Shown: piece after piece, positions 7,742-16,029 of the stretch
Numbering within the stretch: position 1 is the stretch's first letter
How the letters are laid out: every line of letters starts with the position of its first letter
DNA from: a virus
Strand: one strand, 5' to 3'
Virus record (IMG/VR): IMGVR_UViG_3300029309_000373
Location: 1 to 22,603 of that record
DNA: 22,603 nt
Notes under the pieces: generated by a model
Databases searched by the model: none
What the model was told of the DNA's origin: nothing
What the model saw: only the letters and a program-made list of their open reading frames with translations
Program-made: the position numbers and the translations under genes

Positions 7742-7787
7742 TTACTTTCCTATATGTTTTTATTAATTTAATTTTTAATAGCGTATT

Positions 7788-7817
7788 AATATATAGAGAA
7801 GTAATTTTTATTGTCAA
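7788..7817 (-). promoter_or_regulatory. Sigma70-like promoter of the replication operon
   Basis: On the minus strand a perfect -35 TTGACA (7812-7817) is followed by TATATT at 7788-7793 (spacer 18) or TATATA at 7790-7795 (spacer 16). It sits directly after the TAG of the 111-aa gene and about 40-45 bases before the ATG at 7741. This gap of 76 bases otherwise holds only AT-rich sequence and the Shine-Dalgarno. Confidence 0.75.
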
Positions 7818-8153
7818 CTACTTTTGATGAATATTTATTTCTATTGGATAATAAGTTTTTTCTTGACGGTCCCATTTTAATAATTTGAATTTTCCATTTG
7901 TAATGTCTGAAACAACAGAACACACAACACCTATAATTGCAGGATCACCTGATAATAAAAGATAATCTTCTTCCGTATAGTTTTTTAGAAGAGTTCTAAG
8001 TTTGTGTATTAGTGGTCCTGGAGATAAAATCATTTGAGAAAACTCTGGTAGTAAAGTCACAATATCGCCATATTTTTGTGCGCCTACAATATTATACTTA
8101 GGTTCACCTTTAGCGGTGCCAGGTATGTCTTGAATTAAATAAACTTTGCTCAT
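7818..8153 (-). CDS. Conserved marine-phage protein of unknown function (111 aa)
   Basis: I place the start at the ATG at 8153 (MSKVYLIQDIPG), not at the in-frame ATG at 8171. The extra six residues (MKRKKS) would overlap the likely -10 region, and homologues I remember begin at this point. Neither start has a good Shine-Dalgarno. Blocks seen are VGAQKYGDIVTLLPE, ILSPGPLIHKL, YLLLSGDPAIIGVVCSVV and KLLKWDRQEKTYYPIEI. The protein is short and soluble, with an alternating strand/helix pattern and the conserved triplet GDP. I recognise it as a frequent gene near replication genes of marine phages, without a function. It is divergent from the helicase at 8206. Confidence 0.75.
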   Translation of the reverse strand: MSKVYLIQDIPGTAKGEPKYNIVGAQKYGDIVTLLPEFSQMILSPGPLIHKLRTLLKNYTEEDYLLLSGDPAIIGVVCSVVSDITNGKFKLLKWDRQEKTYYPIEINIHQK

Positions 8154-8181
8154 TGACTTTTTTCTTTTCATACACTATATA
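8153..8181 (+). promoter_or_regulatory. Sigma70-like promoter of the plus-strand helicase-glycosylase island
   Basis: TTGACT (8153-8158), a spacer of exactly 17 bases, and TATATA (8176-8181) form a good promoter about 25 bases before the ATG at 8206. The -35 starts within the ATG of the divergent 111-aa gene, so the two start regions overlap. Confidence 0.7.
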
Positions 8182-8183
8182 GT
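8174..8183. promoter_or_regulatory. 10-bp palindrome ACTATATAGT in the divergent promoter region
   Basis: This is a perfect palindrome containing the plus-strand -10 (TATATA). On the minus strand the same bases offer a -10 with a weak -35 (TTTACT at 8198-8203, spacer 16). It could be a shared -10 for divergent transcription or an operator. In such AT-rich DNA chance is possible. Confidence 0.4.
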
Positions 8184-8205
8184 TTTTTAGAAAGAAAAGT
8201 AAAGT

Positions 8206-9639
8206 ATGAACTATAAATTTAAAACTAAGCCTTATGCACATCAATTAGATGCATTAGAAGCTTCTTGGGATAAAGAAAACTTTGCCTATTTTATGGAGAT
8301 GGGTACAGGTAAATCTAAAGTCTTATTAGATAATGCAGCCATATTGTATGATAAAGGCCATATAAATGGATTATTATTGATAGCACCAAAAGGTGTTTAC
8401 AAAAACTGGTATGACTCTGAGATACCTACACATTTACCTGATCACATAGAAAAAAAAGTTGTCCTTTGGAAAACGTCTGACAAGTCTAGAAAACAAATGT
8501 CTTTGTTAAATACTTTGTTCGAAACAGGCACAGACCTTCATATTTTAATTATGAATGTAGAGTCTTTTTCAAAAGGTGCAGGTTTACAATTCGCACAAAA
8601 ATTTTTATCTTGCCACAAAGCAATGATTGCTATCGATGAATCCACTACTATAAAAACACCTACATCTAATAGAACTAAAAGTATTTTAAAATTAAGACAG
8701 GATGCAAAGTATAGAAGAATATTAACGGGTTCTCCTGTAACTAAATCACCATTAGATTTATTTTCTCAATGCTTGTTTCTTGATCCCTGGCTCCTTAATC
8801 ATCAATCTTATTACACATTTAAAGCTAGATATGCTGTTACTAAAAAAATAGAAGTTCAGGGTAGACGTATAGAGATTGTGGTTGGTTACAGAAATCTTTC
8901 TGAGTTATCAGAAAAAATAAAACCTTTTTCTAAAAGAATATTAAAAGAAGATTGTTTAGATCTACCTGCAAAATCTTTTATTAAACATACCGTTGAACTT
9001 ACTAAAGAACAGAATAAAGTTTACGAACAGATGAAGAAAGAAGCAATAGCATTTCTTGATGGTAAGATGCAATCTACAGCCACGGTCATGACTCAGCTTA
9101 TGCGATTACATCAAATAACTTGTGGTCATTTTACTGCTGATGATGGCACAATAAAAGATTTACCTTGTAGTCGTTTAACTGAATTGATGAGTATATTAGA
9201 AAACATTGAGGGTAAAACTATTATCTGGTCTCACTATACACACGATGTAAAAAGAATTATTGAAAAGATAAAAGAAGTATATGGTGATGAATCTGTAGTA
9301 GATTATTTTGGTGAAACAGATCAAGAAAATCGATCAAAGAATATAAAAAGATTTCAAACAGATGACAAGTGTAGATTTTTTGTAGGAACTACGCATACTG
9401 GTGGTTATGGTATTACATTAACTGCTGGTAGCACAATGATTTATTTTTCTAACGGTTATGATTTAGAAAAAAGACAGCAATCAGAAGCACGTATAGATCG
9501 TATTGGTCAAACTAAAAAGATGACTTACATAGATATAATGGCACAAGATACAATTGATGAACAGATAGTAAAAGCTTTGCGTAACAAAGTTAATATTGCA
9601 AATACAATTATGGGTGAAGGTTATAAAGAGTGGATTTAA
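8206..9639 (+). CDS. SNF2-type superfamily 2 helicase/translocase
   Basis: The protein has the two-lobed SNF2 layout: Q-like start YAHQLDALEA (10-19), Walker A EMGTGKS (31-37), Ia LLLIAPKGVYKNW (56-68), motif II IDEST in place of DEAH/DEGH (143-147), motif III LTGSPVTKSPLDLFSQ (173-188), motif IV region KTIIWSHYTHDV, motif V GGYGITLTAGSTMIYFS, and motif VI QSEARIDRIGQ (425-435) with the arginine finger. At 477 residues it is the bare motor with no added nuclease domain. Enzymes of this type move along double-stranded DNA and remodel bound protein or forks. It is the first gene of the only plus-strand unit, and its stop touches the start of the glycosylase gene (TAAATG), so the two are probably made together. 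Confidence 0.93.
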   Translation: MNYKFKTKPYAHQLDALEASWDKENFAYFMEMGTGKSKVLLDNAAILYDKGHINGLLLIAPKGVYKNWYDSEIPTHLPDHIEKKVVLWKTSDKSRKQMSLLNTLFETGTDLHILIMNVESFSKGAGLQFAQKFLSCHKAMIAIDESTTIKTPTSNRTKSILKLRQDAKYRRILTGSPVTKSPLDLFSQCLFLDPWLLNHQSYYTFKARYAVTKKIEVQGRRIEIVVGYRNLSELSEKIKPFSKRILKEDCLDLPAKSFIKHTVELTKEQNKVYEQMKKEAIAFLDGKMQSTATVMTQLMRLHQITCGHFTADDGTIKDLPCSRLTELMSILENIEGKTIIWSHYTHDVKRIIEKIKEVYGDESVVDYFGETDQENRSKNIKRFQTDDKCRFFVGTTHTGGYGITLTAGSTMIYFSNGYDLEKRQQSEARIDRIGQTKKMTYIDIMAQDTIDEQIVKALRNKVNIANTIMGEGYKEWI

Positions 9640-10044
9640 ATGAGAGATGATCTAATGGTACAACAACAGGTAAATAGTATATGGCAACACATGGTTGGTG
9701 TTATTTGTTTAAACAAAACTAGACGTCAAAAAGTTAAAAAGATGTTGCCAGCATTCTTCGATGAGTTTCCAACAGCGATACACCTTTTACAATCTGACAA
9801 AGACAAGATAGCAGAAATGCTGAAAGACTTGGGTATGAAACATGTCAGGGCCAACAGGCTGTGGCGGATGTCACAAGACTATCTCGGTTGGGACGGCGAA
9901 GACGCAACAGAATTATTTGGTATTGGTAAGTATGGTAGTGACAGCTACAGGATATTTTACAAAGACGAGATACCGGATAACATACAGGACAGCGAACTAA
10001 AAAGATATGTAAGAGAAGAGTTAAAAAAAGAATCCCTTATCTAA
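9640..10044 (+). CDS. MBD4-like helix-hairpin-helix DNA glycosylase
   Basis: The whole 134-residue protein can be aligned by eye with the catalytic domain of human MBD4. WQHMVGVICLNKT corresponds to WKLLIATIFLNRT, AEMLKDLGMKHVRANRLW to the SELLKPLGLYDLRAKTI segment, and ELFGIGKYGSDSYRIF to ELHGIGKYGNDSYRIF. The HhH loop is GIGKYG (94-99). Tyr98 takes the place of the lyase lysine of EndoIII (as Tyr540 in MBD4), which predicts a monofunctional glycosylase. Asp117 (IQDSELKRY) aligns with catalytic Asp560. MBD4 removes T or U opposite G. No methyl-binding domain or Fe-S cluster is present. GC reaches 58% at 9841-9900. The last 24 bases overlap a minus-strand gene. The family assignment is strong; the substrate is inferred. 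Confidence 0.87.
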   Translation: MRDDLMVQQQVNSIWQHMVGVICLNKTRRQKVKKMLPAFFDEFPTAIHLLQSDKDKIAEMLKDLGMKHVRANRLWRMSQDYLGWDGEDATELFGIGKYGSDSYRIFYKDEIPDNIQDSELKRYVREELKKESLI

Positions 10045-10242
10045 AACTTTCTCCAACAGCAGAAGTGATACTGCCCCAACAGTACCCAATAACACCCAAT
10101 AGATCTTGTCTATCTTACCGCCCAAATTGTGTATACCATCATGCATGTGTTTCATATCTTTCTTCATACCTGTAATATATCCATAGATGGATAATAAATG
10201 TTCTCTGGTGCTTTTAGGTCTTAACCTGTCTCCGTTTGGCAT
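10021..10242 (-). CDS. Small C-terminally anchored membrane protein, possibly XhlA/holin-like
   Basis: 73 residues: a polar N-terminus with a helix (about 13-45, rich in Lys, His and Met), then one membrane segment at 47-63 (IYWVLLGTVGAVSLLLL) and a short end EKVLDKGFFF. Size and layout are like XhlA-type or other small phage lysis-associated proteins. I see no decisive motif. The Shine-Dalgarno AGAGGA stands about ten bases before the ATG, and the start overlaps the stop of the 1,369-aa gene (TAATG). It is thus the last gene of the virion operon, a usual place for lysis genes. Its 3' end overlaps the glycosylase gene tail to tail by 24 bases. Confidence 0.7.
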   Translation of the reverse strand: MPNGDRLRPKSTREHLLSIYGYITGMKKDMKHMHDGIHNLGGKIDKIYWVLLGTVGAVSLLLLEKVLDKGFFF

Positions 10243-13200
10243 TATGCTAGTCCTCTTTGTCTAAGTTTAATCATCTTCTCCTCTTCAGATAATAATGCGT
10301 TTTCTACTGGTGTCAAACCTTGATTCATGTTTCCTGGTGCTTGTGACGTTTGTATCACTGCAGCGCTAGGCATATCGGTTGGTGGTAATGCAGACTGACC
10401 TGCTGGATCAGTATCTGGTAAAAAGTCTTTTAAATCTAAATTAAAATCACCATATAAATTTTGTGTCTCCATTAGATTTCTCATAGCTTCAAGCGTTCCT
10501 TCTGCACCTAAGAATGGATTAGGTTGTCCGCCTTCGAGTGCAATGTCTTCAAATCTTTCTTGAATTTTTTCTGAAGGAAAAAAAGCTTTAAACTCACCAG
10601 ATAATAAACTATCTAATAATCCAGTTGGTATACCTCTTTTTTCAAATATCTCTTCTAGTTTATTTGGATTAACACCTAACTTCATAGCATTTAATAAATG
10701 TTTTTGTGCATCTTTTCTAACTTGAAACAAAGCTTTATTTGCAACAAAATACCTTTCAATTACATCCTTTGGTGTTTTAGGTTCACCAGATAACACACCA
10801 AACTTACCACCGGTAAATAATTTGGTTGCTTCTGATTGACCTTGTCTAAGATCATACAAGTAAAATCCTAACGCTTTTTCTGGATCAACTTTTTCTAATC
10901 TAAAACCAAATATACCTGCAAGTTCTTTTGGCACCTCATACATTACAGGACCTTTACCCGGTATCTTTTTTATACCTTTATATGTTCTTTCAAAAGGTGC
11001 AGTTGTAGGTTTTAAAGTTTTAATTACATGTTTCATACCAATTTCTATTTGTTCTGGTAAGGGTGTTGTATCTGTCCACAACTCCTGACCTTCTCTAGTT
11101 CTACCACCTCTTAACATAATGTCTGCAAATGCCTCTGAATAAATAGACTCTGATATAAATGGTGATGCTGTTTCACCTGCAGCTTTTGCAATACCCTCTA
11201 TAAAACCTTTTAATAATACTTCTTCGTCTTCTATACCTTGTTGTATATTAGTAAGTAAACTTTGAAATGGTCTTGTAAGTGTATCGTATACATTATTTTT
11301 AGACCAATCTGTGTAATACAACTCACCTGTGTCTGGATCTTTAACAAAAATTAATTGTGAATTTTTTGACCATGGTGCAACAAAGTCTCTTGCTGCATCT
11401 GCCTCTTCTTGCGTTACTCCATAAATTGCTTGTGATCCTTTTATTAAACCATATGGAATTACACCCATAGCAAGTGTTGTACCTATAAGTCTTTTTATAC
11501 CCTCTGCTTTCATAGGGTTTGTGCTCGTTACTGGATTTATTTTACCTGTTACAGGGTCTCTTAGATCTTTCATTATCTGTCTAAATATACCTGCACCTGT
11601 TCTAAATACTTCTGATGGCCATGACATAAAATTACCAAGTGGAGATACACGCATGGCTCTTACAAACTCACCAACCTTTGCATAGTTTGGAACGGTGTCT
11701 TGTACAATTTCTGCAACTTCTTTTTTAAGTGCGTCGGGAGATATTTTGATACCTGCTTTTTTATATAGATCTCCTCTTTTTATTAATTGTGTTTCATAAT
11801 TAATAATTTTCCAAATGTCATCTTCAGCTACATATAAGTCCTGCATGAACTTACCAGCTTTTTTAATACCTCTAGATGTTTTTTTACCTAAAGTTTCTAA
11901 CATTGGTTTTAAAACACTATCGGTTGCAATATTACCCTCACCAAATCTAATATCTTTCATTAGATTACGTAGATCTCCAAGCCTTACATTTGTATTTACA
12001 ATACCTAGTTCTAAGTATTCTCTGTATTTTTCTTGTGATAATTCTTTTCTAGGTCCACCTACCTGAACGCTACCAAATGCGTTTTGCATTGCTCTTGCAA
12101 AAAGTCTTGGGTCAGAAAGTATTGCACCATTTGCAATAGAAAATGCTGCAGAACTTAAAAAATTTCTTATGTGTGTTGGTACAGATAAAATTGTTTTTGC
12201 GTATTGTGCACCAGCTTTAGGTGTTAAAACTCCATATCTCCATGCTGCAGAAAAAGTTCTACCTAAAGCACCACCAGTATCACCTCTCATAAAATCTTGT
12301 ATTTTAGATACGTTTGTAAAACCCTCTGCTATTTCTCTTGTTGTGTATGTGCCGGATAATCTATTTACTAACACACCTTCTTTAAAATATTCTTTTACAT
12401 AGTCATCCATTTTGACTATATCTGCTTGATTACCAAACGCTCTTTTTGCGGCTAATGGACTATCATGAAAAAATCCTCTTTGTCCCAATGGTGTAGTTGA
12501 TTTTGTGTTGGCTTTAGCTACTGCATCAGCATCTAATATTTCATCAAATAATTGATTTTTTCTTGCTATTGCAGACAATCTGTTAGTTCCTTCAAAAATA
12601 GAATGTCTTACATCATTAATTTCTCCAAATAATTCTCTAAATATTTTAGATCCCTTACCTATAACTTGTATTTCTTTTTTACCACCTGGTAAGTTTTTAG
12701 TTAAAGTTTGTGCAAATGTTTTTAAACCCATAGCATCGTCTGCAGACTTAGATAAATTTTGATACACAAAAGTTGGTAGTGTATCTTTTTTTGGGTCCAT
12801 CTTTCTAACTTGTTTTATAATATCATTAACCATACCTTCTGCTTCTAAATCTGTAATAGGATTATTATTTTTGGCTGCATATCTTTTAAATAATGCTGCA
12901 GTATTTTTTACTGCATCTTTTGTAGGTTTATATTTTTGAAAAAAACCAGCTTCTGCATCTTCAAATATTTCAAACGTATTACCTATATAATTTTTAACTC
13001 TATTACCCATAATCTTTCTAAGATCTTTAGTAACACCCGTAGGTAAATCTACTTTTGCTCCTGGTCCTGATGCAGTTATTTCTAGTAAATTATTAAATTC
13101 TTTTCTTGTTTTATCTAGTATATCTAAAATTTTGTTACCCGTTATTGCACCCTCTTGTTTACCCATTCTTTTTGTAATAGTTGTTAAAATATCTTTTTTA

Positions 13201-14351
13201 AAAGTTGCATCTAAAGGTTTTGTTAAATCACCTTCAAATAATGTGTCATCTAATAATTTTAAAAATTGTTTTCTTTCTTCGTTAGAAGATGCATTAAAAA
13301 ATTTTCTATATTCAGGAAATACTTTATCTATTTCTCTATCTATTAATGCTACTTTTTCTTCTGCAAAATTAGTATCTCTCATACTTCTTGCTTTTTGTTG
13401 TTGTTTTGCAACTGCAATTTCTTGTGGTTTAGTTCCTCTAAATCTAAATACAGATGCAAGTTTATCTAAAGCTCTTTCTAATCTAGAACTACTATAGGCA
13501 AGTTCTTTTCCTCTTTTTGCTAATGCTTTAGCACCTTTACCTACACCATATACAAAAGGTGAAAGCAACACAGACTCTGATCCAAATTTAATTCTGTTTA
13601 ACAATCTTCTTGATGCGTCTTCTGCTATATCTGTAGATTGTTCTCTATCTAATTCTGTAGGTCCTGCTTCAAATAAATCTCCAAACGTGCCTATCTTTTC
13701 ATTATCAACTACAAATATTTCACCAGCACCACCACCAACAGCCATTACACCAAATCTTTTTGCACCTGTTAATTTGTTTAATTGTGCTGCTTTTTTTGTA
13801 CCTTTTTTAAAATTAGGATTTTTTGGATCAACATATTTACCAGCTTTCTTTGCACTAACTGCTTTTTTTGCCACTCGTTCTGCAATAGCATCAGCCGTTT
13901 TCAAAGCTATCTTACCACCTGCTGTACCAAAACCAATTAATTGGGTTAAAGCTTCTGATATCCTACCAGCAGCTCTCTGATCTGCAAATTCTTCAAATGG
14001 ATTTATTGTATCAAAAAATTTTTCTACTTCTGCAACTGCGCTAATAGTTGAATCTTTTGTAGAGGGAACACCTATTAATTGTCCTGCTCCTAAATCCATT
14101 AGTTCTGCTGTTATAGATGCTACACCTTCTGGTATTTTAATTGCGCCTGATGCAATACCCGATACAAAAGATGTAAGTCCGCTTACTTCATTATTTTCTT
14201 CTGCTGGTAATTCAATATCAGTCTCATCTGTGCCTGCTTTGACAAGGTCTTGTTTGTTTTCTTCTGTGATCTTTTTTTGTTTCTTTCTTCTCTCCTCTTC
14301 TTCAGGAGTTAAAGGTTGAAATCTTGGATCGTCTAGGCTTAGAGTAGCCAT
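10242..14351 (-). CDS. Giant virion protein, candidate internal/ejection protein (1,369 aa)
   Basis: This is the largest gene of the window, in the size range of T7 gp16-type internal proteins. The N-terminus is highly charged (PLTPEEEERRKKQKK). Next comes a Gly/Ala-rich stretch (FVSGIASGAIKIPEG; QLIGFGTAGGKIAL). The middle is mostly helical, with the segment TPKAGAQYAKTILSVPTHIR and a hydrophobic helix near residues 950-975 (GTTLAMGVIPYGLIKGS). The end has GLTPVENALLSEEEK and LRQRGLA. I see no peptidase or lysozyme motif. I recognise relatives in marine podovirus-like genomes, named only as structural. Ejection into the cell with DNA is inferred from length, helical content, hydrophobic parts and position after the tail genes. 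The start at 14351 follows the preceding TAA closely. Confidence 0.8.
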   Translation of the reverse strand: MATLSLDDPRFQPLTPEEEERRKKQKKITEENKQDLVKAGTDETDIELPAEENNEVSGLTSFVSGIASGAIKIPEGVASITAELMDLGAGQLIGVPSTKDSTISAVAEVEKFFDTINPFEEFADQRAAGRISEALTQLIGFGTAGGKIALKTADAIAERVAKKAVSAKKAGKYVDPKNPNFKKGTKKAAQLNKLTGAKRFGVMAVGGGAGEIFVVDNEKIGTFGDLFEAGPTELDREQSTDIAEDASRRLLNRIKFGSESVLLSPFVYGVGKGAKALAKRGKELAYSSSRLERALDKLASVFRFRGTKPQEIAVAKQQQKARSMRDTNFAEEKVALIDREIDKVFPEYRKFFNASSNEERKQFLKLLDDTLFEGDLTKPLDATFKKDILTTITKRMGKQEGAITGNKILDILDKTRKEFNNLLEITASGPGAKVDLPTGVTKDLRKIMGNRVKNYIGNTFEIFEDAEAGFFQKYKPTKDAVKNTAALFKRYAAKNNNPITDLEAEGMVNDIIKQVRKMDPKKDTLPTFVYQNLSKSADDAMGLKTFAQTLTKNLPGGKKEIQVIGKGSKIFRELFGEINDVRHSIFEGTNRLSAIARKNQLFDEILDADAVAKANTKSTTPLGQRGFFHDSPLAAKRAFGNQADIVKMDDYVKEYFKEGVLVNRLSGTYTTREIAEGFTNVSKIQDFMRGDTGGALGRTFSAAWRYGVLTPKAGAQYAKTILSVPTHIRNFLSSAAFSIANGAILSDPRLFARAMQNAFGSVQVGGPRKELSQEKYREYLELGIVNTNVRLGDLRNLMKDIRFGEGNIATDSVLKPMLETLGKKTSRGIKKAGKFMQDLYVAEDDIWKIINYETQLIKRGDLYKKAGIKISPDALKKEVAEIVQDTVPNYAKVGEFVRAMRVSPLGNFMSWPSEVFRTGAGIFRQIMKDLRDPVTGKINPVTSTNPMKAEGIKRLIGTTLAMGVIPYGLIKGSQAIYGVTQEEADAARDFVAPWSKNSQLIFVKDPDTGELYYTDWSKNNVYDTLTRPFQSLLTNIQQGIEDEEVLLKGFIEGIAKAAGETASPFISESIYSEAFADIMLRGGRTREGQELWTDTTPLPEQIEIGMKHVIKTLKPTTAPFERTYKGIKKIPGKGPVMYEVPKELAGIFGFRLEKVDPEKALGFYLYDLRQGQSEATKLFTGGKFGVLSGEPKTPKDVIERYFVANKALFQVRKDAQKHLLNAMKLGVNPNKLEEIFEKRGIPTGLLDSLLSGEFKAFFPSEKIQERFEDIALEGGQPNPFLGAEGTLEAMRNLMETQNLYGDFNLDLKDFLPDTDPAGQSALPPTDMPSAAVIQTSQAPGNMNQGLTPVENALLSEEEKMIKLRQRGLA

Positions 14352-14354
14352 AGA

Positions 14355-15212
14355 TTACTTCCCTTCTTGTATTTCAAAAGTTAATTTATTTAAAATATAA
14401 GTTCCACCTGCGTTGTCGAATATTAAAAATTCTTTATCTACTGCATCATATATAATATCACCTGGTTGGTATCTATCTAAAGGTAAGGGTATAATATTAC
14501 CTTTGTTATCAAAATCGTATGGTCGAAATCCCTTATATTTAGCTAAAATTTCAGGTGATGCTTCTCTCCTAAATTTAGTTATGTTAAAAGCTGTTTCACC
14601 AGGATTTCCTTTAACCGCTGGATTTTTACTTTGCATGTATGTTTCTGTTCTTCTATCTACAACATTTTCAAAATTAGGAATTACTTGTTCTTTAGTTATG
14701 TTTGCTTCAGGATTATCTAATTTAAATTGTAATTCAGCTAATGCTTGTTCACCTTTTTTTATTTGAAGATCAATTTTATTTTGTCTATCTAAATTACCCT
14801 CAGCTGCAATCCTTTCGTTTTTTAATTCAGCTATTTCTTTTTTTATTCTATTTGCTTCATCTGATTCTTCTTTACCTATATCTGCAATCACACCTTCAAG
14901 AGCTATATCTCTTTTTTCTTTTCTTTGTGCAGATAAGTTTTTAAATAAATTTTGTGTAGGTTGTTCAAATGCAGCAGCTAAATTTGCAAATAATCCTCCT
15001 TGACCCGCAGTTTTCATACCTCTTAACCCACCTTCAATTAATAATTGATTAATAGGATCAATAGCTGGTGCAGAGTATTTATCAAGCTCTGCTTTAATTC
15101 TTTCTGATGGTTTTTCATCACCTTCTGCATATAGGTTTCTCATACCAGAAGTAATACCACCTCCGACTTCACCGCCTTTTCTAAACATAGGTCTTTTAAA
15201 AACGTTACTCAT
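14355..15212 (-). CDS. Virion-associated protein with FRKGG N-terminus and coiled coil (285 aa)
   Basis: I start at the ATG at 15212 (MSNVFKRPMFRKGG), one base after the TAA of the previous gene. The reading frame extends 18 codons further, but those overlap the upstream gene and have no ribosome site. The beginning FRKGGEVGGGI plus LYAEGDE is a signature I know in structural genes of marine phages. Residues about 122-161 are a charged coiled coil (IKKEIAELKNERIAAEGNL). The C-terminal 80 residues have several strands (PGDIIYDAVDKEFLIFDN and ILNKLTFEIQEGK). The position directly before the giant protein suggests a tail or ejection component. Exact function unknown. Confidence 0.75.
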   Translation of the reverse strand: MSNVFKRPMFRKGGEVGGGITSGMRNLYAEGDEKPSERIKAELDKYSAPAIDPINQLLIEGGLRGMKTAGQGGLFANLAAAFEQPTQNLFKNLSAQRKEKRDIALEGVIADIGKEESDEANRIKKEIAELKNERIAAEGNLDRQNKIDLQIKKGEQALAELQFKLDNPEANITKEQVIPNFENVVDRRTETYMQSKNPAVKGNPGETAFNITKFRREASPEILAKYKGFRPYDFDNKGNIIPLPLDRYQPGDIIYDAVDKEFLIFDNAGGTYILNKLTFEIQEGK

Positions 15213-15213
15213 A

Positions 15214-16029
15214 TTATGTTCTATTAGGTAATGCTCTATATATACCAGCCAATGTAGCACCTGCACTTAATGCTGTTTGTAATGGACTAGGTGTTGGTTG
15301 CATTTGTGTTTGTGTTCCGCCAGGGTATCCTGAGATTAGACCCATGATGCCTGATCCTAAAGTCTGTGCTGCTTGTAGTGGCTGATTAGCTTGTGCCTGT
15401 AATAATTGTTGTTGAGCAGTTAAACCAGCTTGCGCTTGCGCTTGTTGTTGTGCACCAAGTGTTGATAGTGCTCCGATCTGTTGACCTAATAATGCAGGAG
15501 TTGCTTGTGCTAATCCCATTTGATTCATAAAATTCTGTTGTGCCGCTTGTTGTGCTTGACCAAAACCTTGTTGTAATAATTGTGCTTGTAGTGCTGCTCT
15601 GTTTCTATCTGACTGCGCCATAAATTCAGACTCAGCTACACCTTGTCTTGCACCACCAAATGCACCAGATCTAATCGCTGCATCTGATAATGATCCTAAA
15701 CCTTTTTGTGCTTGACGATCAAAGTCTTGTAAAGTTGTGTCAATAACATCTCTTTGAAATGGTGACATAAATTGTTCGTAAGCTTGAGGTCCAGTGTTTG
15801 CTGCTGCAGTTTGTAAGAAGGGTTGAAAACCACCTAATCCACTTGCTAAATTTTGTGCTTGTGTAGTTAATGCACCGGGCCCAGCTACAAATTGTGGACC
15901 TAAAATAGTAGAAAGATCTTGACCTTTAAAATCACCGATTGCTGAAGTTAATTCTTGTAAATATGGTTTTGCTGCAGCTTCTATAAACGGAGCTGGTTGT
16001 TGTATTTGTGTTATAGTTTCTGTAGCCAT
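15214..16029 (-). CDS. Gln/Ala-rich virion protein (271 aa)
   Basis: A low-complexity protein. Residues about 149-222 are very rich in Gln, Ala and Leu (QQQAQAQAGLTAQQQLLQAQ). Before this lies the block FMSPFQRDVIDTTLQDFDRQ with AIRSGAFGGARQGVAESE, which I recognise as frequent in marine phages. It is predicted to be nearly all helix. A strong Shine-Dalgarno GGAGGA stands about nine bases before the ATG, so expression is high, as expected for a virion component. The start overlaps the stop of the upstream gene (TAATG). Amphipathic Ala/Gln helices would fit an ejection protein that forms a tube or lines the tail, but this is only inference. Confidence 0.78.
   Translation of the reverse strand: MATETITQIQQPAPFIEAAAKPYLQELTSAIGDFKGQDLSTILGPQFVAGPGALTTQAQNLASGLGGFQPFLQTAAANTGPQAYEQFMSPFQRDVIDTTLQDFDRQAQKGLGSLSDAAIRSGAFGGARQGVAESEFMAQSDRNRAALQAQLLQQGFGQAQQAAQQNFMNQMGLAQATPALLGQQIGALSTLGAQQQAQAQAGLTAQQQLLQAQANQPLQAAQTLGSGIMGLISGYPGGTQTQMQPTPSPLQTALSAGATLAGIYRALPNRT

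Noticed and set aside
10021-10050. T-run on the minus strand after GGGATTC, possible terminator
   Set aside because: No stable stem can be formed before the T-run, and it lies within two coding ends.
13132-13497. Plus-strand ORF of 121 codons inside the 1,369-aa gene
   Set aside because: Shadow of a long coding gene; low-complexity Ser/Leu/Phe product without a start signal.
15213-15266. Upstream extension of the 285-aa gene by 18 codons
   Set aside because: It overlaps the previous coding gene, lacks a ribosome site, and the conserved N-terminus starts at the later ATG.
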